Assembly: GCF_901709675.1 (NCBI RefSeq)
Contig: NC_051089.1
Location: 9,235,476-9,299,475, forward strand
DNA from: Syngnathus acus
Lineage: Eukaryota; Chordata; Actinopteri; Syngnathiformes; Syngnathidae
DNA: 64,000 nucleotides
Direction: 5' to 3'
Positions 40,682 through 55,600 of the stretch are shown piece by piece. A program made the translations under genes and the position numbers. Every line of letters starts with the position of its first letter. The stretch's first letter is position 1. The notes beneath the pieces were generated by a model that was not told where the DNA came from, did not search any database, and worked only from the letters and a program-made list of their open reading frames with translations.

Positions 40682-43600
40682 CTACAACACAGAAAAGCAC
40701 AGGGGAAAAAAATATAAAACACCAAGCTCCTGAGAGACAAAAGAATTGTGTCAAAATGACACAGAAATATATTTCGGTTATTCACATGGACAGACAAAAC
40801 AAAAAAACAACAGTTGATACCACTGCGATTCTTAGAGGCGCTCATGTGACCCTGTAACCTTCATTTCCGTAATCAAACAACACCAACCACGATAGTGCCA
40901 AGTTGGAAAGCCTTATATTTTTGGCATTGTGCACAAGGCCGAACCAATACCCTCAACTGTTGAGGAGCTTCATTTAGACAAAAGTAGCACTTTTCCACCA
41001 TCCCTACTCGTATCCTCTTGCATTGAGAGCATACTGTAACCTTCTCCGTCCGATGAAACGTGGCATGAATGAACCATCTGGAGTCTGCATGCACGTCTTA
41101 AGCAGTCGGCAGATGTGCAATGTGGAAGAGCTGGACAAGCCTTTAAACAACATATGCACAAGTCTCACAATGAACCTCAAGAGCTGTTACATGCTCAATA
41201 TACTGCTAACTACTCTGTTGGCAATGTCACTTATGGTGTTCATTTAATTAGTATGAATCAAATTAATTCCATGACGCTAAATTTGTGGTCCGTATTGCAG
41301 ATCGACAATACGCATAACCATCTTTAAACTGCCTCTGTCAAAAGCTTTTAGCTACCGCAGGCTAACTCGCTAGCATTTCGCCAGTGTCAAAACTATGCCA
41401 AATAAATCATGCGCAGTGGCAACTCTTGATGGCAGGAGCTCGAAGTCAACCACATTATCTTAAAAGGCAATATCAGACGATAACACGAATACAACAATGA
41501 CAATCAGGTGACCCTCCCTGGCTGCCTGTCAGTATGTCGTTACCCATGTCTGCCTGTAGGGGCCAGACTGTCACTGTGTCAGTCGGTTTTCACTTGGACC
41601 TCGTCGTCTGTGTTGGTATTTGGATTGGCTGTGACACAGCAATATGGACTTGATTCGAATAATTTGACGAATTACTTGAAGCGATCAGTAATAGTTTGCG
41701 GTTGAGGTTGTGACCTCTACATTTTTACAAGTATGAAAGGTGATATAAAACAACATAATGTTGATTAACTAATTGAAAAAAAGCAGGGAAGAGACAGCAT
41801 CTTACCAAGGCATATCTGCCTGAGGTCCAACGTCTTACAGTTGCCGTTTGGAGGCTGAGAATCTCCAGGAGGTGCGGTGCCATACAGCACCAGGATGAAC
41901 TGGGTTAGGGTGCCTGAGAAGAAAAATAAGCCAGGAGATACTTTTTATATATGTATATATAGATATACGTATATATACACATATATATTTATATATAGCT
42001 TGCACGGGGAAAACAAAGTGTTCCTGAAAAAAGTGGGCCCGTCAGAGAGGCTCAAGCTCCCGAGAGTAAATTTTGTTCCAACATATTCTTTAGAAGACTC
42101 TCCAATTTTTGCCACAAAATGACACTTTGAAAAGAGCAGCGCTTTTAAGACAACCGGATGCCCCCTTCGTGTCTAATAAGATTAGTTGTGAGTGCAAAAG
42201 AAGTGTGTGTGAGGGGGGGAGGATCTTGAGAGGTTCATCTTGACTGAAAGTCTCCCGAGTGTGAATAGAGCTGACAGATTTCAATTTTTTTTCTCTTTTC
42301 CATTATTTTCTTTTCAAGCTTACACTCTTAGAGAAGGAATGAAGCAGCTACTTCACATCGAATTTGATCGTTACACAAAACAAGCAGCAGTTTTTATTCC
42401 ACTAATTGAATGCATCTAAAAAAAATCACGACTTTTAGTTTCAGGAATTACATTTTAAGTTGTAATTGGCTTATTCATACAGCATAACTGTAGATGATTG
42501 CAGTAGCATCAAGTTCCGATGAAAACAGAAATATGCCATCACAAAGAGGCTTTACCATAGTCGCTGGCGCCCGCTACATTCTCGATCTCCAGCGTCCACT
42601 TCCCAGAGGGGTTCTCGTCCCAAGAGTGGGTGGTCATGAAAGCCCAGTCATTAAAACCCTCTGACGAGTAGTCATGAGGCCTGCAGGAAATCATCATGGC
42701 CGTGTAAACAGACTGAAGTGACCAGCTTGTGTGTACGTGCAGCCGCGCGTTTGTACCTGGGGTGGAGCAGCGTGGAGCGCGTGCCGGCAGGACTAATGAG
42801 GTGGATCGCCAGGTTGCCCCTTCGGTTGTACGACAGGGTGAGCCGAGCTTGGACGTGTTCCAGTGAGGTCACGTGACTGTCGCTCTCAAAGCAGGCATCT
42901 ATGCTCTTGTTAACTGATAAATGGCCGCCAATGTTTCTGTGAACATACGCATCATGTGATGTAGCTAAGAACACAGCGTGCCGTCAGAACCACTACACGG
43001 GATTCTCTCTAAGCTTGGGATCAGAATGCTACTTAACTCCTCGCCACTGTGATAGGGGCAAAGAGTCTGAAGCCTTGGCGAGGATTAAAGTTTCACCACC
43101 TGTAGCAACCATGTGCTGTCAAAAAACAATCTTTGTCTTCACACCCTCCTTAAAGTTTTTTTTTGTGTCACGTTAGAATCAAACTTGAAGAAATAACAGC
43201 TGACAAGGTGTGAGTGCAAACAGTCAAGCTCTAGGGCACAGCGTTTCAAGTACAGGAGGATTTTTTTCCTTTGTTCATTAAGTAACTTGCATATATCTTC
43301 TACATGTCTAAGGAAGTCATATCAAAAGATGCAAAGAAGACAGTGATTACATGTTGACCATGTGGGACACTGTACAAAGATTACAACGTCATATCTTTCA
43401 ACCTTTAAAACGGTATAATGCAAATAGCACCATGTAGATAATGATTACATTCCTCTCGAAATAGTATGGATTTTTTGTAGAACGCTATTCCAAAGGGGAG
43501 TGCATCTACCCACAAATGACGATTCAATACGGTTTTTGATTAAATTTGATTCGAGTCAATGGGATTAACATTTGATTCAAAAGGATACCTTTGGGAAGGT

Positions 43601-46600
43601 ATGATGCAATGACTTTTTGTTGTCATTGAATGAACTTGTCAGTACACTAAGTATGACATTTCCATTAAGATATCTCTCCAACAAGAAATGATTCGATACG
43701 TATCGTGATATATCACAAAGTGGAATGATTCGATTCGTTTCGATTCCATGCAGCACATCTTTGAATCAAAATACAATTTTGCAGCTTAAATGGGGTTACA
43801 CCTTTTATAGCCTATTTTATTGTCACATTTTAATAGCACTGATTATGTATGTTAAAAATACTGCATACTAAAAATGGTCAGCTGTACACATTCATTTTAA
43901 TTTTGACTGCGACTGAGAAAGACTGAATCCTTAAATCGCTCCCTTGGTTTTTTGACTGTCTGAATGAGGTTAACTGCTAACTTTTGAATGACTGTCCTGA
44001 TTGCTGCTCCTGCTCCCAGATGCTCAAACCGTCTGCTTGAAACAGCCTAAAGCTGAGGATGCTCACACCCACACAACAAGTGCATAATGACTGGTTGAGG
44101 ACAGTCTGCGTACAATACCGGATATAAAACAGCCATGGGAGAAAAAAAATATATATATATATATCAGTTTTGTTTTTGTCCTCTCAGTGGACCTTTTCTT
44201 AATTTGCTTTGGAAACTTTAGTTGAAAGGCTGTGGTAGACAAAAACAACCACTGGAATGTTTATCTGCCTTTCGATTCCAAATAACAGTGCGCAAAAGAT
44301 GCTGAGAGACAGAATAAAGGAAAAATGATTCAATATCCTTTCTGCCGATGTGGTATGCAGGTCAGATATAGAAACTTAGGGCACAAAATAGCGGAATATG
44401 GAGAGGATTATCACTGGCTATGAAATGCAGTGAGCAGTGTGTGTTGCACAAACTTTGGCTCGGAGAGCATGGTGATCACACATTTTCGTTGTGGCCCCAC
44501 GCTGGTCCATGTCTTTGCCAGAGCCACGATTGCACTGGCATCAAGTAGGCCATATCCGTATGAGTGGCTGACTGCAGGAAATGAGGGAGAAGAGAGGAGA
44601 CATGACAGCTGTCCTTCTGAATGAAACAACCTAAGCGTCGGAACACATGCCACTTCAAGAAATGTATTTTGTTCAGAACCAAAGCCTTGCTTTTCTAATT
44701 TCAATTTAGCTTCAGAAGTAGATGCAGAATATTACATTGAGGCTGAAGGACATGACGATAGCTACAACTTGAGTGGTGTACCTTTGCGTCCAACCCCATT
44801 GGTATTCCAGTCACTGGTGGCCAGGTGGGCAGGGTGAGAGGTTCGCACAACCAGATGTTGCATGTCCCTCCAGGTCAAATTTTTACTGGAACAAAATCCA
44901 AATATAAGCACACATTCACACATACATAGTAAGTTTGACATTCTCAACTCTGAATTCAAGCCAGATAAATGCAGATGCAACATTGTGGACAACTACTATC
45001 TGCAATGATCAGAACATTTGCCTCTATTTCAATGTGCTTCATTGCATCAAAATGGCTTCTTCAGCAGAAAAAAAATGCTAAGTGTACAGTGTATATTTAG
45101 ATCGGTAGACGTGAGGACATTTTTAGAGCATGAATCTTAGGACAAAGCTGCGGGCGGCGTGAGATTTGAAAATCGACTGATTAGCACTTACTTTGCCTCG
45201 AGGGCTAGAGCGATGATCCCGGCAGCCAGTGGGGCGGAGGCAGACGTCCCTGTGTGGGAGTCTGTGCATTTAGCCTTAAGGTCTGTCGTGATCTGATAAG
45301 GAAAAAATAATTACATTATCTAATTGAGCCCGCTCGAGCCGAGAGGGTAAACGTTTCGGACATTTCAATTGCCTCTTATTATCTTATTATCATGTAAATG
45401 TATCTGCTGGAAGTGAACGCAGTTGAACTGTTAAACATATGGAAAATGGTGAGCAACAAGTGCTCAATATGGATTCCTTGTCCAGCAGGGGAGTTAGATG
45501 ATGAAATAAAAGAACAAGTGCTGAACCCTTTTCCTCAACCTTGACTCAGGAGGTGTCTTTTTTTAGATTTATGACCAACAGCAGCGAGCTGTAGTTGCAC
45601 ATGGCAGCTCCTGTTGGGCGACTTAAAATATGTGCAGTGATATGAAGCAAGACGCAAGCAATCTTTGAAAAAAATGCAGGTCAGGAAACTACATAGAGGG
45701 AAGCTCCAAGGCAATCATGCACACCAAGTGATGCGGTCCAACTGAACTGAACTGAACAAGTGCGATAAAAATACAGTCGGTGGTGGTGCCTCACGCTTGT
45801 ATGCACACAATTGCTGCAACAGTAAAGACTCCCCAAATTGCGAGGCAATCTTAAATTTTACACTAACAACCCATTACACAAGTACAACAAAAAGCAAAGA
45901 CAGAATTTACATGTCTAAGTGTTGATGCGACTGGAGTAGACCATAATTATTCTCTATTTATGACATGAATGTTAAAGCAGCAGCTTTCTAGGGGGACTTC
46001 CAGCAACTTATTATTCATAATCATTTTAGTGGGCCAAAAGTGGATTAATGAATATAGTGGGCCAAAAGTGAATTAATTGATGTAAAAAAGAAAGAAGAGG
46101 GCCGGTCAAGAGGAGAATCAGGGGGTTATGAAGCTGCAGACCCCAGACCAAGTTAATCAATAACCAATTATTGTGCAAGAACTATACTTGGGTAATCATG
46201 TACTTGCTGGTCCTTAAGATTTTGCCAGTCATGCCATCATCATCAAGTGTTTGAACAGACCAGCTAATGGCTTTTGTTTGTGTTTTAAAGTTCCCCATCG
46301 TGCATTTCAAAAAGACATCCCGAACAGTCGTTTAAATGTGGAATAGCACGATGAGTGTACACTTAATGGAAAAAAAATGGTTGGGTTCAACACTTTTTTG
46401 CATTTAGTCTCATATTGGCAAACTTGACACCACAGCTGTTGCTGCTTCAAAGGGTCTTGCTGATGTTTCTTCTGCGGAAACACATGCCACCATTTATAAT
46501 GACTGAGTGAATGTTTCAATCTCAGCCATTTAAAACCAGAGGTGGGGGGCAGCATGTTTTTCTGGATGAATGGGCAAAAAAGAATTTAACAATGGATGGC

Positions 46601-49600
46601 AAAACCTGTGATTTGATTTACCTCGACTTCAGAAGCCAAGAACTTATTATTGGAAAAAACAAGAGTTTACGAAAGGTGGTGCAAAGAGGCAAAACTCACA
46701 ATTTGCTTCTCGTTGAGATTGCCGGAGCTGTAGGTGGTTGCGAGGGTTGAGGAGCAAGCCTCGCTGTACCAGGGGACAAAGCCATTTTGGGTCGAGCTGC
46801 TGATGGAGAGGGTGTAGATGCTATTGGTGTAGCCATCACAGTTACAGCTGTCCTTATCCCTCCCACCGTTGCCGGAGGCCCACACGAAAATCGAGCCCAA
46901 ACCTCCACGACCCTGAAGGTTGTAAAAGACATTTATAGTGAAACTTGCAGAAATCCCACAAAATCATTGCCTATTTCAAATGAGAAGGTCAAGGAGGCCA
47001 CTTTGAAAATCAAAAGCGGGTAAATATCAGATGACAGACCAGTCGCTGCAGTATATACCATGCAAGCGCCCAGTGCTTGAAGTGTAGTAAATCATCTTTA
47101 TAGTATTGAGTGGCACCATTTCTGTGCATCGATCCAACCTGTCCATGTGCCACCCGCTGCCAACCGACAACGCACCAATCATCAAAGTAGTCTGTGTCAG
47201 CAGTCCCAAATCAGTTTTATGGCACATGCCACGAATTCCACAGTTCATAACGAGTCTGTGTGCTACTGCTTAGATGCATGGCGTGCGTATGTGGGATCCG
47301 TTGGCTTATCAATCTCTTTTTACACGACACGGTCCAATGCAGTAAAACAAGAGGGTATACCAAGTACAGGCCTGTTTACAAGGCATATAAGACCAGTCTT
47401 CTTGATTTGTTGCTTCTTATGAGAAGACTAAAATTACAACAACACTGTATATCCGTTTGTTCATATCCATGTTTAACAGCATTTGTTTTGAAAGATCCCT
47501 CTCCTTTTTTTTTTTTTTTTTTTCCTTCAAACTGTTTTTCTAATCATTGACATTCTTATAGCACTTTGGCAGGATAATTTGGGTTGGGAATGAATCGGCA
47601 GGATGCCCTTTTTTCCAGACAGTCCACCTTTGTTTGACTTTGAGCAAGCAAAAGTATAGGAACAGAAATTAAATTCACTTAAAGTGGATCACATTTAATA
47701 TTTAGTAACTCAGAATAACGGCACCGACAGAAACAAAATAATCAACCTAGCAGTTCCAAAACCTTTGCAGGGGAAATAGCCAATCAATATATAAAGCCTA
47801 CAGAACATTTGGTTCTGAAATGCTGAGGTGTTTCTCCAAACTGTTTATTCCTCAATGCCTCCGAGATTGGTGGCTGATGCAAAGATTGACAGAAACATTT
47901 GTACATTGTTGCCAGTTACCAGTTGAGTGAGCGTGCAGTAATGACAAATTGGGCAAACTCCTGTCATAGTTAAGACTGGTCACAATATTATACATCAAAC
48001 AGTGGGGGAAAATTTGGATTTTGATGACAAGTCAATCTGCATTCGCTGGAAGTTCTGGGGTTGAACTTTGATCATTGAGTTTAAAATAAACTTTCATGCA
48101 ACATTTCCTCATCAAATCAAATTTCATTTCCTTCAGCTCAGATTTAATTTTCATTATTCTCCTGACCGGTGGCTTTCAGAGCGCATTTCTCTTCCGTTCA
48201 TAATTGTCAGGGTCAAATACAGCTTTGTTCCTTCCACTTTTGTGCCCTCATGCTTGAACGGTTCAATTACAGACTGTTGAAAGGAAGCCACACACACAAA
48301 AGCAGTAAATTTCTTTCATACAAATGACAACTCCCACACTCACTCACTCACTCACTCACTCACTCACTCACTCACTCACTCACTCACTCACTCACTCACT
48401 CACTCACTCACTCACTCACTCACTCACTCACTCACTCACTCACTCACTCACTCATCCAACATATACAGACCTCAGTAACTCCACGCAGAAAGGCTTCTTT
48501 GGCAAGTTTGGCAGGCCCATCCACAGTTTTGCCATCATCCTCTGGGCCCCAGCTGGCGCTGTAGATGTCAATGTGTTGGGGGTTCAGGCCCAGAGACTGG
48601 GCCTCCACCATGTCTGTCACCTCACCATCCAGCATGCGCACGCCTGCATTATTGGCGAAATAGAAAATAGGCTTATTCTGTCACTTTATTATTCACTTTT
48701 GTTAAAATGCCAAGTTTTTATGTTATAAAAGAATGAGACAATCATTTCAAAATGTTGTCCGCTGCTAATGTCATGTATAAGCTAAACAACTCAATAGACT
48801 TCGAGAGGCCAGGCAGAAACAAATGGGACAGTCAATTCATTAAACATAGCATGGAACAGAGTGAGGATCATCATCGAGTGGAGAAAATAAGGCTCTTCAG
48901 TGCATGTTACAACAATTTTCTTCCTATTGGTAAGCTGGCAAGACCCAAAAAGTAAGCTGGGCAAGACCCAAAAAATCCAAACTTGGCTACATTTAGCAAA
49001 AAATACCCTTGACATGTCCCACATGCAGGTGGGAAAATCTGTTTTGATCCAATGAAACTATGCTGAAAATGTTTGCCTGTAATTGAAGAAAGTATGTTTG
49101 GCCCAAACACAACATTGCTCACTGCCTTAGTCAAGGTGGAAGGAATTATGAACAGGTCCAAGTACCAGTCAGTTGCTGTTTGGATATAACCTTCATGCTT
49201 CTGCAAAACAATGTCTGGAAAAGCCGACAAGAACATCTGAACTTTATTCAGAGGGACTTTTAAATTGGTAACAGTGGTGTCCCTAACTCCATCTTGAATA
49301 TGATTAGATGATTCTGAAAACAGTCCCTTGCACTGATTTAGATAAGAGTAGGTGTGCATACTTGTGCAACCACATTCTCAGCTGTTTAATTATCATTGCG
49401 GAGAAAAAAATTCAAACGAGTTGCACGGGTTGTAACATTAATGGTGAAAAATATTTAGAGATTAATCGTCTTGGTTCCATTTTTTATATTACAAAACCCT
49501 GACATTGGAATACGGATGTGCAGACTTTATATCCACTTTATGTAGCATCTAAGGTTGATGGTTAGCTCCTTTTTACTGCAGCCGTGGTTTCATTTTCGTG

Positions 49601-52600
49601 CGTCTTTAGTTTCAATGTGCGGCCCAACGACTCCATCGTGCTTCCCATTTTAGGGGAGACGTAACTCACAGGCACACAGTGATACTACTGTGCTGTTTCA
49701 TATTTGCATAAATCGAGTGCAGTTTCACTGTGTGCCTTTTGGGTGTCTGTGGCGTCAGCTTGCAACGGAATATTTTTGTGCCTCTTGTTATTTTTTTTTT
49801 AGTTTGTTTTTTGCTCTCCCCACCACCGACATTAAGGGCAAATAAATTGCTGTTGTGCTCAAAATGGTTCAGAAGGAACAGGTTCAGCTGCATTGGAGCT
49901 TACAGAGGATTCTAGCAGACAGATGAAAGGGCTCATCGTGAATTGAAACATGAATAAATAAAATGGGAAAACATTTTGATTGGAACAACAGAAAGAAAAT
50001 TGGACAGACATAAGAATATATCAAACTAATGATTGTGGAAAAGACATGTAGTGTGTGAAGTGCTTATGTCCGTGTTTACATTCTTCTCTTGCGGCTTACG
50101 TTTTGTGTCAGTGACATTCCCCCGAGACTCTATTAGTTGGAACAAATGAAATTCCAAAACACGTTCCAAAACGCATTGCATAATTTCCCCGCCGCAAAAT
50201 TGCTGCTCTGTTCCGGGAAAGTAAGTGCCATCTCTATAACAAACTGCAAAGGCATCAAACAACTTTTGTAGTATTTCTGTGGTAGTCACCAGCTGCGCAA
50301 GTTTTTTTTTTTTTTTTTCTTTTTTTAATAATACAAAGGGGAACTTGAAAGTATTCCCAGCCCTACAAAAGGTCAAATAAGCCACAAAACCAGAAGACAC
50401 CCATACTTTAAATTATAGTACAATGTGTGCATAGTATCTACATACACACACTTTGTTGAATAAGGATTTATGTCCGGTTGGTTGTCTGTAACAGGTAAAT
50501 GTACCCTTCTGCTATAAACTGTCAAATTACTCCCCCTTTTTTTTTTTCTGGTAACATGATTTGTTTATTACTGCACTTTCAAGATTGCTGGACAGTGTAT
50601 GCATTCATCAGTTTGATGTTCAGTGAATGCGTGGCATTCCTCCTGTTGCCCGTGCCAGGCCAAATTTCATACTTGGACCCTAAACCTAGCAATAATACGG
50701 TATATTCTAAAAAGGTTTATTTTGAAAGATTTTTATAGAGGTAGGAATGCATTCTTTAGTGCCAAGAACAACTTTGAAAGGTAAGGTTGGGATTGCAGAG
50801 CACTGAGAATGTATTTCTCTCACTTGACTTAAGACTCTAGCCAAAGTGAACATGTATCTGTCTGCCTTTTGTTTCAACTCGTTCGACATTGGCTGTTTGA
50901 AAAAAGACTTTACAGCTGAAACACTTGAGAAGGCTGCGCCACCTTTTGAGACCACACACAGCACACCTTTTATCTTAATGAGAATGTATGAAGATCTTGC
51001 CTCAAGGCGCAGAGAATGATCATAAAGCTGGATGACGTGGTATGGCGAGGAGATCGTCAGAGATGAAATGAGAGAACAGGCACCGAGATAAAAGCGACGC
51101 CTGCTGTTTAAAGAATACATTTTACATCTGGAGAAGCCACATTAGAGGCTCTTGAAAGCATCCTGTAAAGACGTGCATTAGCATCCAATGGCTAATCTAT
51201 CATGCGTAAACCATTTTAACATGGCTCCATTTTTATTTTATATTGAAGAGGGGAAAAAACATCCCATATGGAAATCAGTTATAAAGAAAATGGCACTGAA
51301 GGCGACAATAATCTATTTAGAAACAATTCATCTTTCATATTTGTATTAAGTTTTAACAGTGGGAAAGTAATTTCAGCAATCAAAACTGAGATTATATCTT
51401 GCTAGGGGTTTCTTTAAAAAAAAAACAAAAAAAAAATAAATCAGTTTGCCATGCCACCTACCTGTTTCCACATCATCTAACTCAAACCACCAAACTAATT
51501 GGTTTTGAATATGAATAAATTATTTCAAACTAATGACAGAATAGGACTGTCAGAACAGAAATTGAACTCATGTGAAATCAACATGAACATTTTAATTATT
51601 GATAGAAGCAGTTACTAAAGGTTGGGGGGGAAACGAGAAATCGCGCTAGTCGATTAAATTTCAACTCAACAAATCACCCCACCAGTACATGCATCAATTA
51701 TAAAGCCTGTTTTAAGCAGCCAGGCCTTGTTCTAGTTGCGGTTGTGTTGTAGATACACATCAGAGCAAAGTATTAACAACACTGTGCAAATGTGTTTTCT
51801 GTTTACTAGACATCACTCTGTCATATGGCATCAATAATCTCCAAAGCATGTTTGTTGTTAGAGACACGACAGCAGAGTGTCAAGTCAGTTCGCATCAAGT
51901 AACTATTATTTTTTTTAAATAAAAACATATGTTCAATATTTTTCATTATTAGATGACCCTGTGAGATTAAAGTTCATAAAAACTAGCTGTGGGAACTGCA
52001 GAATAACTCATGAGAGAATGTCAATGTTTAGATTTCGACAATGACAATAAGAATCAATACATAAAGGACAAAAAAAAACCATTACCATTGGTTCATCAAA
52101 TAAACGGATACAATTTTATTTGCGTTAAAGTTTATGAGAGTATTTTCCCTTATTAGTGTTCATCTACCAATTATTTTTATTTGGTATTATTTAGTGATTA
52201 CAAAAACAACAGCTAAGCAATATCACACAAGAAGAATTGATGGTTAATGTTTTCCAAAGTCAAGGCAGATGTTTGCAAATATAGAATTTCAAAAGCACAA
52301 AACAAAAATCAATCTGCTTTAATGAAGCACTAGAGAAATCAGAGCATTATTACTTTTGAAAACCTGAAATCGGAAGCTTTGGACAATGTTCGGTTAAAAA
52401 ATGTCTCAAAACGAAATTTTTAAAATATGAGGCAATTCATTTTATAATGAATTTATCAATTAATTTTGACATCTCTAGATGATCAATCACATGAAAAAAA
52501 CAATGCCTGTCTTCATAATGCAAGGTTGTTAGCACTTGCACAGGTTTAGCAAAAGCATGTAATGACCAATTCCATAGAACATACCTCCAATCTTGGCATT

Positions 52601-55600
52601 GTAAGCCACACCCACTCCACAGATGCCATTGTTGGCTACTGCTGCCACCTCTCCCGCACAGCGTGTTCCATGCCTACAAAAAAAGCGATGAGAAGAACTT
52701 TATCACATATCATTCTACTAAAGAAATATAGCATTTTATTATACATTTATAGGACCAAGTAATGCACCCAGTTAAGAAATGTGTTGCTTGTGAGAGAATG
52801 TGTTGTTGAAGAAAAATGGCAGAAGGGGCACAGTGAGACAAAACAAACGTGATGCTCAACCGTTTTGATTTCTTCAAACATACCTAAATTCCTATCTGTC
52901 AAAAAATAAACATTAAGGCACCGAGTAAATGCACAATTCTTTACAACCTGCAAGAATTGGAGGAGGGTGTGCACAAAATCAGTCAAAGGCAGAATAAAAA
53001 CCTATCTTCTGCATGTGCGATGGAATTTTTGTGAATACCATTTGCCATTTTAACACACTGTCTTTCATTACTCCCACACTTGTACTACTTGTGCTGTAAA
53101 AGAGCTAGCTCCAGGCCCTGCAATGTTCCACGGTCCAAAAGAGTGGCTGATCAGCACATTCCAGTTAGGTGCAATCGGCGAGATGGATACATACTGGTAC
53201 ACCTAATGGCCTTCAACATAATCGCAGACCCCCGTTGCGGTTTAACCGACCCCAAACAGGAAAACCAAGTCTGTAAGCCAAAGCAGGCAGGATAGAAGCA
53301 AAATTTTATCGGGCCAAATGAGGCATACTTCATGACAAAGTAAACATGCTAACATCATGCGAGTGTCACAGGCAATTCCTTTTGTTTGAGTTACGTGGAA
53401 GGAGGACGGCAGCATAGTTAAAGATGAATAAAAAGATAAAAGAACTAAACCCACACACATTATCTTGGCACTTCCCCGCAACATTTTATCTTAGAGCTTC
53501 CATTCCGCTGCCGCAGCATACATGCTTGGGATACAGCTGATGAGAAGGAGATAAATGATAAGCATTCAAGCGAACCTTTACAAACTCTGCCTTTGACACA
53601 TTCATTACAGACACGAACATGGTAGATGGTTTCATGAAATACAAACGCTATCAGAGATAGATTCATTTCTTGGTTTAGGAAATAAACCTCCCAGACAAGA
53701 ATACTATGCATACTGTATCCCAAATGGTGCATTACTACACCGCTCGGTCACAGGAACCAAGAACACGATCACATTATTTTATTTCAGAAAAACCACAAGA
53801 CCACTTGGTTAATACCGAGCTCCCATTAATACACATTTGAAACAAAAACATTTAAGGTCCTATTGGGCCATTAAATCAATAACAGAGTTCACAACAGGGT
53901 CACTGAAGCATTGCTTGCAATTGTTTACACTGTTTCAGATGGGCAAAATCTTCATGATGCAAAACAACACGTTTGTGATCATTTGTAAATCTACACAGGA
54001 GTTACAAGTTGTGCACTTGTGGCAAACTGCAAATCATTGTGTCTTTTACATTCTGTAAGAAACCATGAAGCACCTGCATTAATATCAAGATTATGATGAA
54101 CAAAGACTCCCTTCACCAAAGTCATGTTTTGATTACAGCGAGTACCCAGTAGCAAGGTCGAACAAGTGAGACAAACCTGCATCACATCAAAGTCAGATGT
54201 GAGCCCAAGGCCCACATATGAGATCAGTATTCAACTCCACAACCGACAACAACATTGTCACCGTGAAAAACCATAACTGATATTAAGTTACACGGCTATG
54301 CCTGGGAAAGGCTATTGTCGTAGAAAAGTATTCAAAACTGGGTCTGCAGATAAACTACAAGGAAAAGGGGGGGGGGGCTGTTTGGTACTGTGGTCATTCC
54401 TTGGGCTCCGCAACATTCATAAAAGATTTATGTGAAGATGGGAAGTCGCACAAAGTACTAGTCAAGTTACATTGTGAAGGAAAGTTACACATTGGTTGAA
54501 CAATACAGATGAGCTGCTGCTGGTTCAATGAATTATAACATTTAGCAGAAGTTGGTTGGGTTAACAAATGGCACCTTTTCAATTCAAACCCGAGACGTCT
54601 TGTCACACACATTCTAAATCCAACACATGCTAATCCCGGAGGCTATTAAGGCTACCTACGGTTTTACCAATTTGGTCTTCATGTTTATAGAGCTGTGAGA
54701 ACACAAAGTATAGAGCCAGTATGTGGTCGCGTACGAATAAGTATGACATGCACTGCAATCCTGAATTTGTAAAAGCACAACATTTTTGCCGAGGTTCATC
54801 AAGAGAAACCCTGCAGGGCAATAAAAACCAAACAAATGTATGCTGGCATCTCCTGCAGTCAACCCAGTAGAAATGAGCCAAGTACCAGGAGTTGAGGAAT
54901 AAATAAATAGATTGAGAAAATGCACATTTGTAAACCATCCTGATGGGACTCGAAGGAAACTTTGGAAAAACATCTCGACAGCATGCTCTCTTAGATAAAC
55001 AAGAGGTTGAATGGTCACATTGCTAGCAAGCCATCCTCATTGCGGCCCGTATGTTGGGGAAGAAAGACAGCTTTATGGAGGTGAACACTGTTGGGCTTTC
55101 TGCAGGGGAACAGACACTTTCAGTCTGATGCAAGCTCACACAGTTTTCCTGCCCACTGGTTGTTTGCACATGCATCTGCAGCGACCCACCGAAAGGGCGA
55201 GACACACAAATGCAACACAAACACGGTGCGCCTCTCATTCCATCTTGCCACGGGGAAGGCATAGGGAGCTGGGTGGCAAGAGATAAAGGCTGAGATGAGC
55301 CAGGGTTAGCGAGAGGTGCGGCAAGAGAGGAACATCAATAGTAAGTGTCTTAGCTGGGCTCGGGGCCACCATGAGCCGCGAGAGGTGCTTAAGTCTGCCT
55401 TGGCACGACTGTCAAAGTATGCAGCTCCTTCCCCACTTGCATTATTTCGGCGATGTTTGGAGGGTAAACGTTTCCGGGACCCATAAAGCAATTTATAAAA
55501 CAAAATTTAATTCTACTGACAGAAAGACATGCATAAATGCTTTAGGAGGCAAATATGTGTCTTTTTCACTATTTGCACTTATATTTACTGAAAAGCAGTC

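Noticed and set aside
40093-40733. Plus-strand frames of 117-124 residues opposite the furin last exon
   Set aside because: Shadows of the GC-rich furin terminal exon on the other strand.
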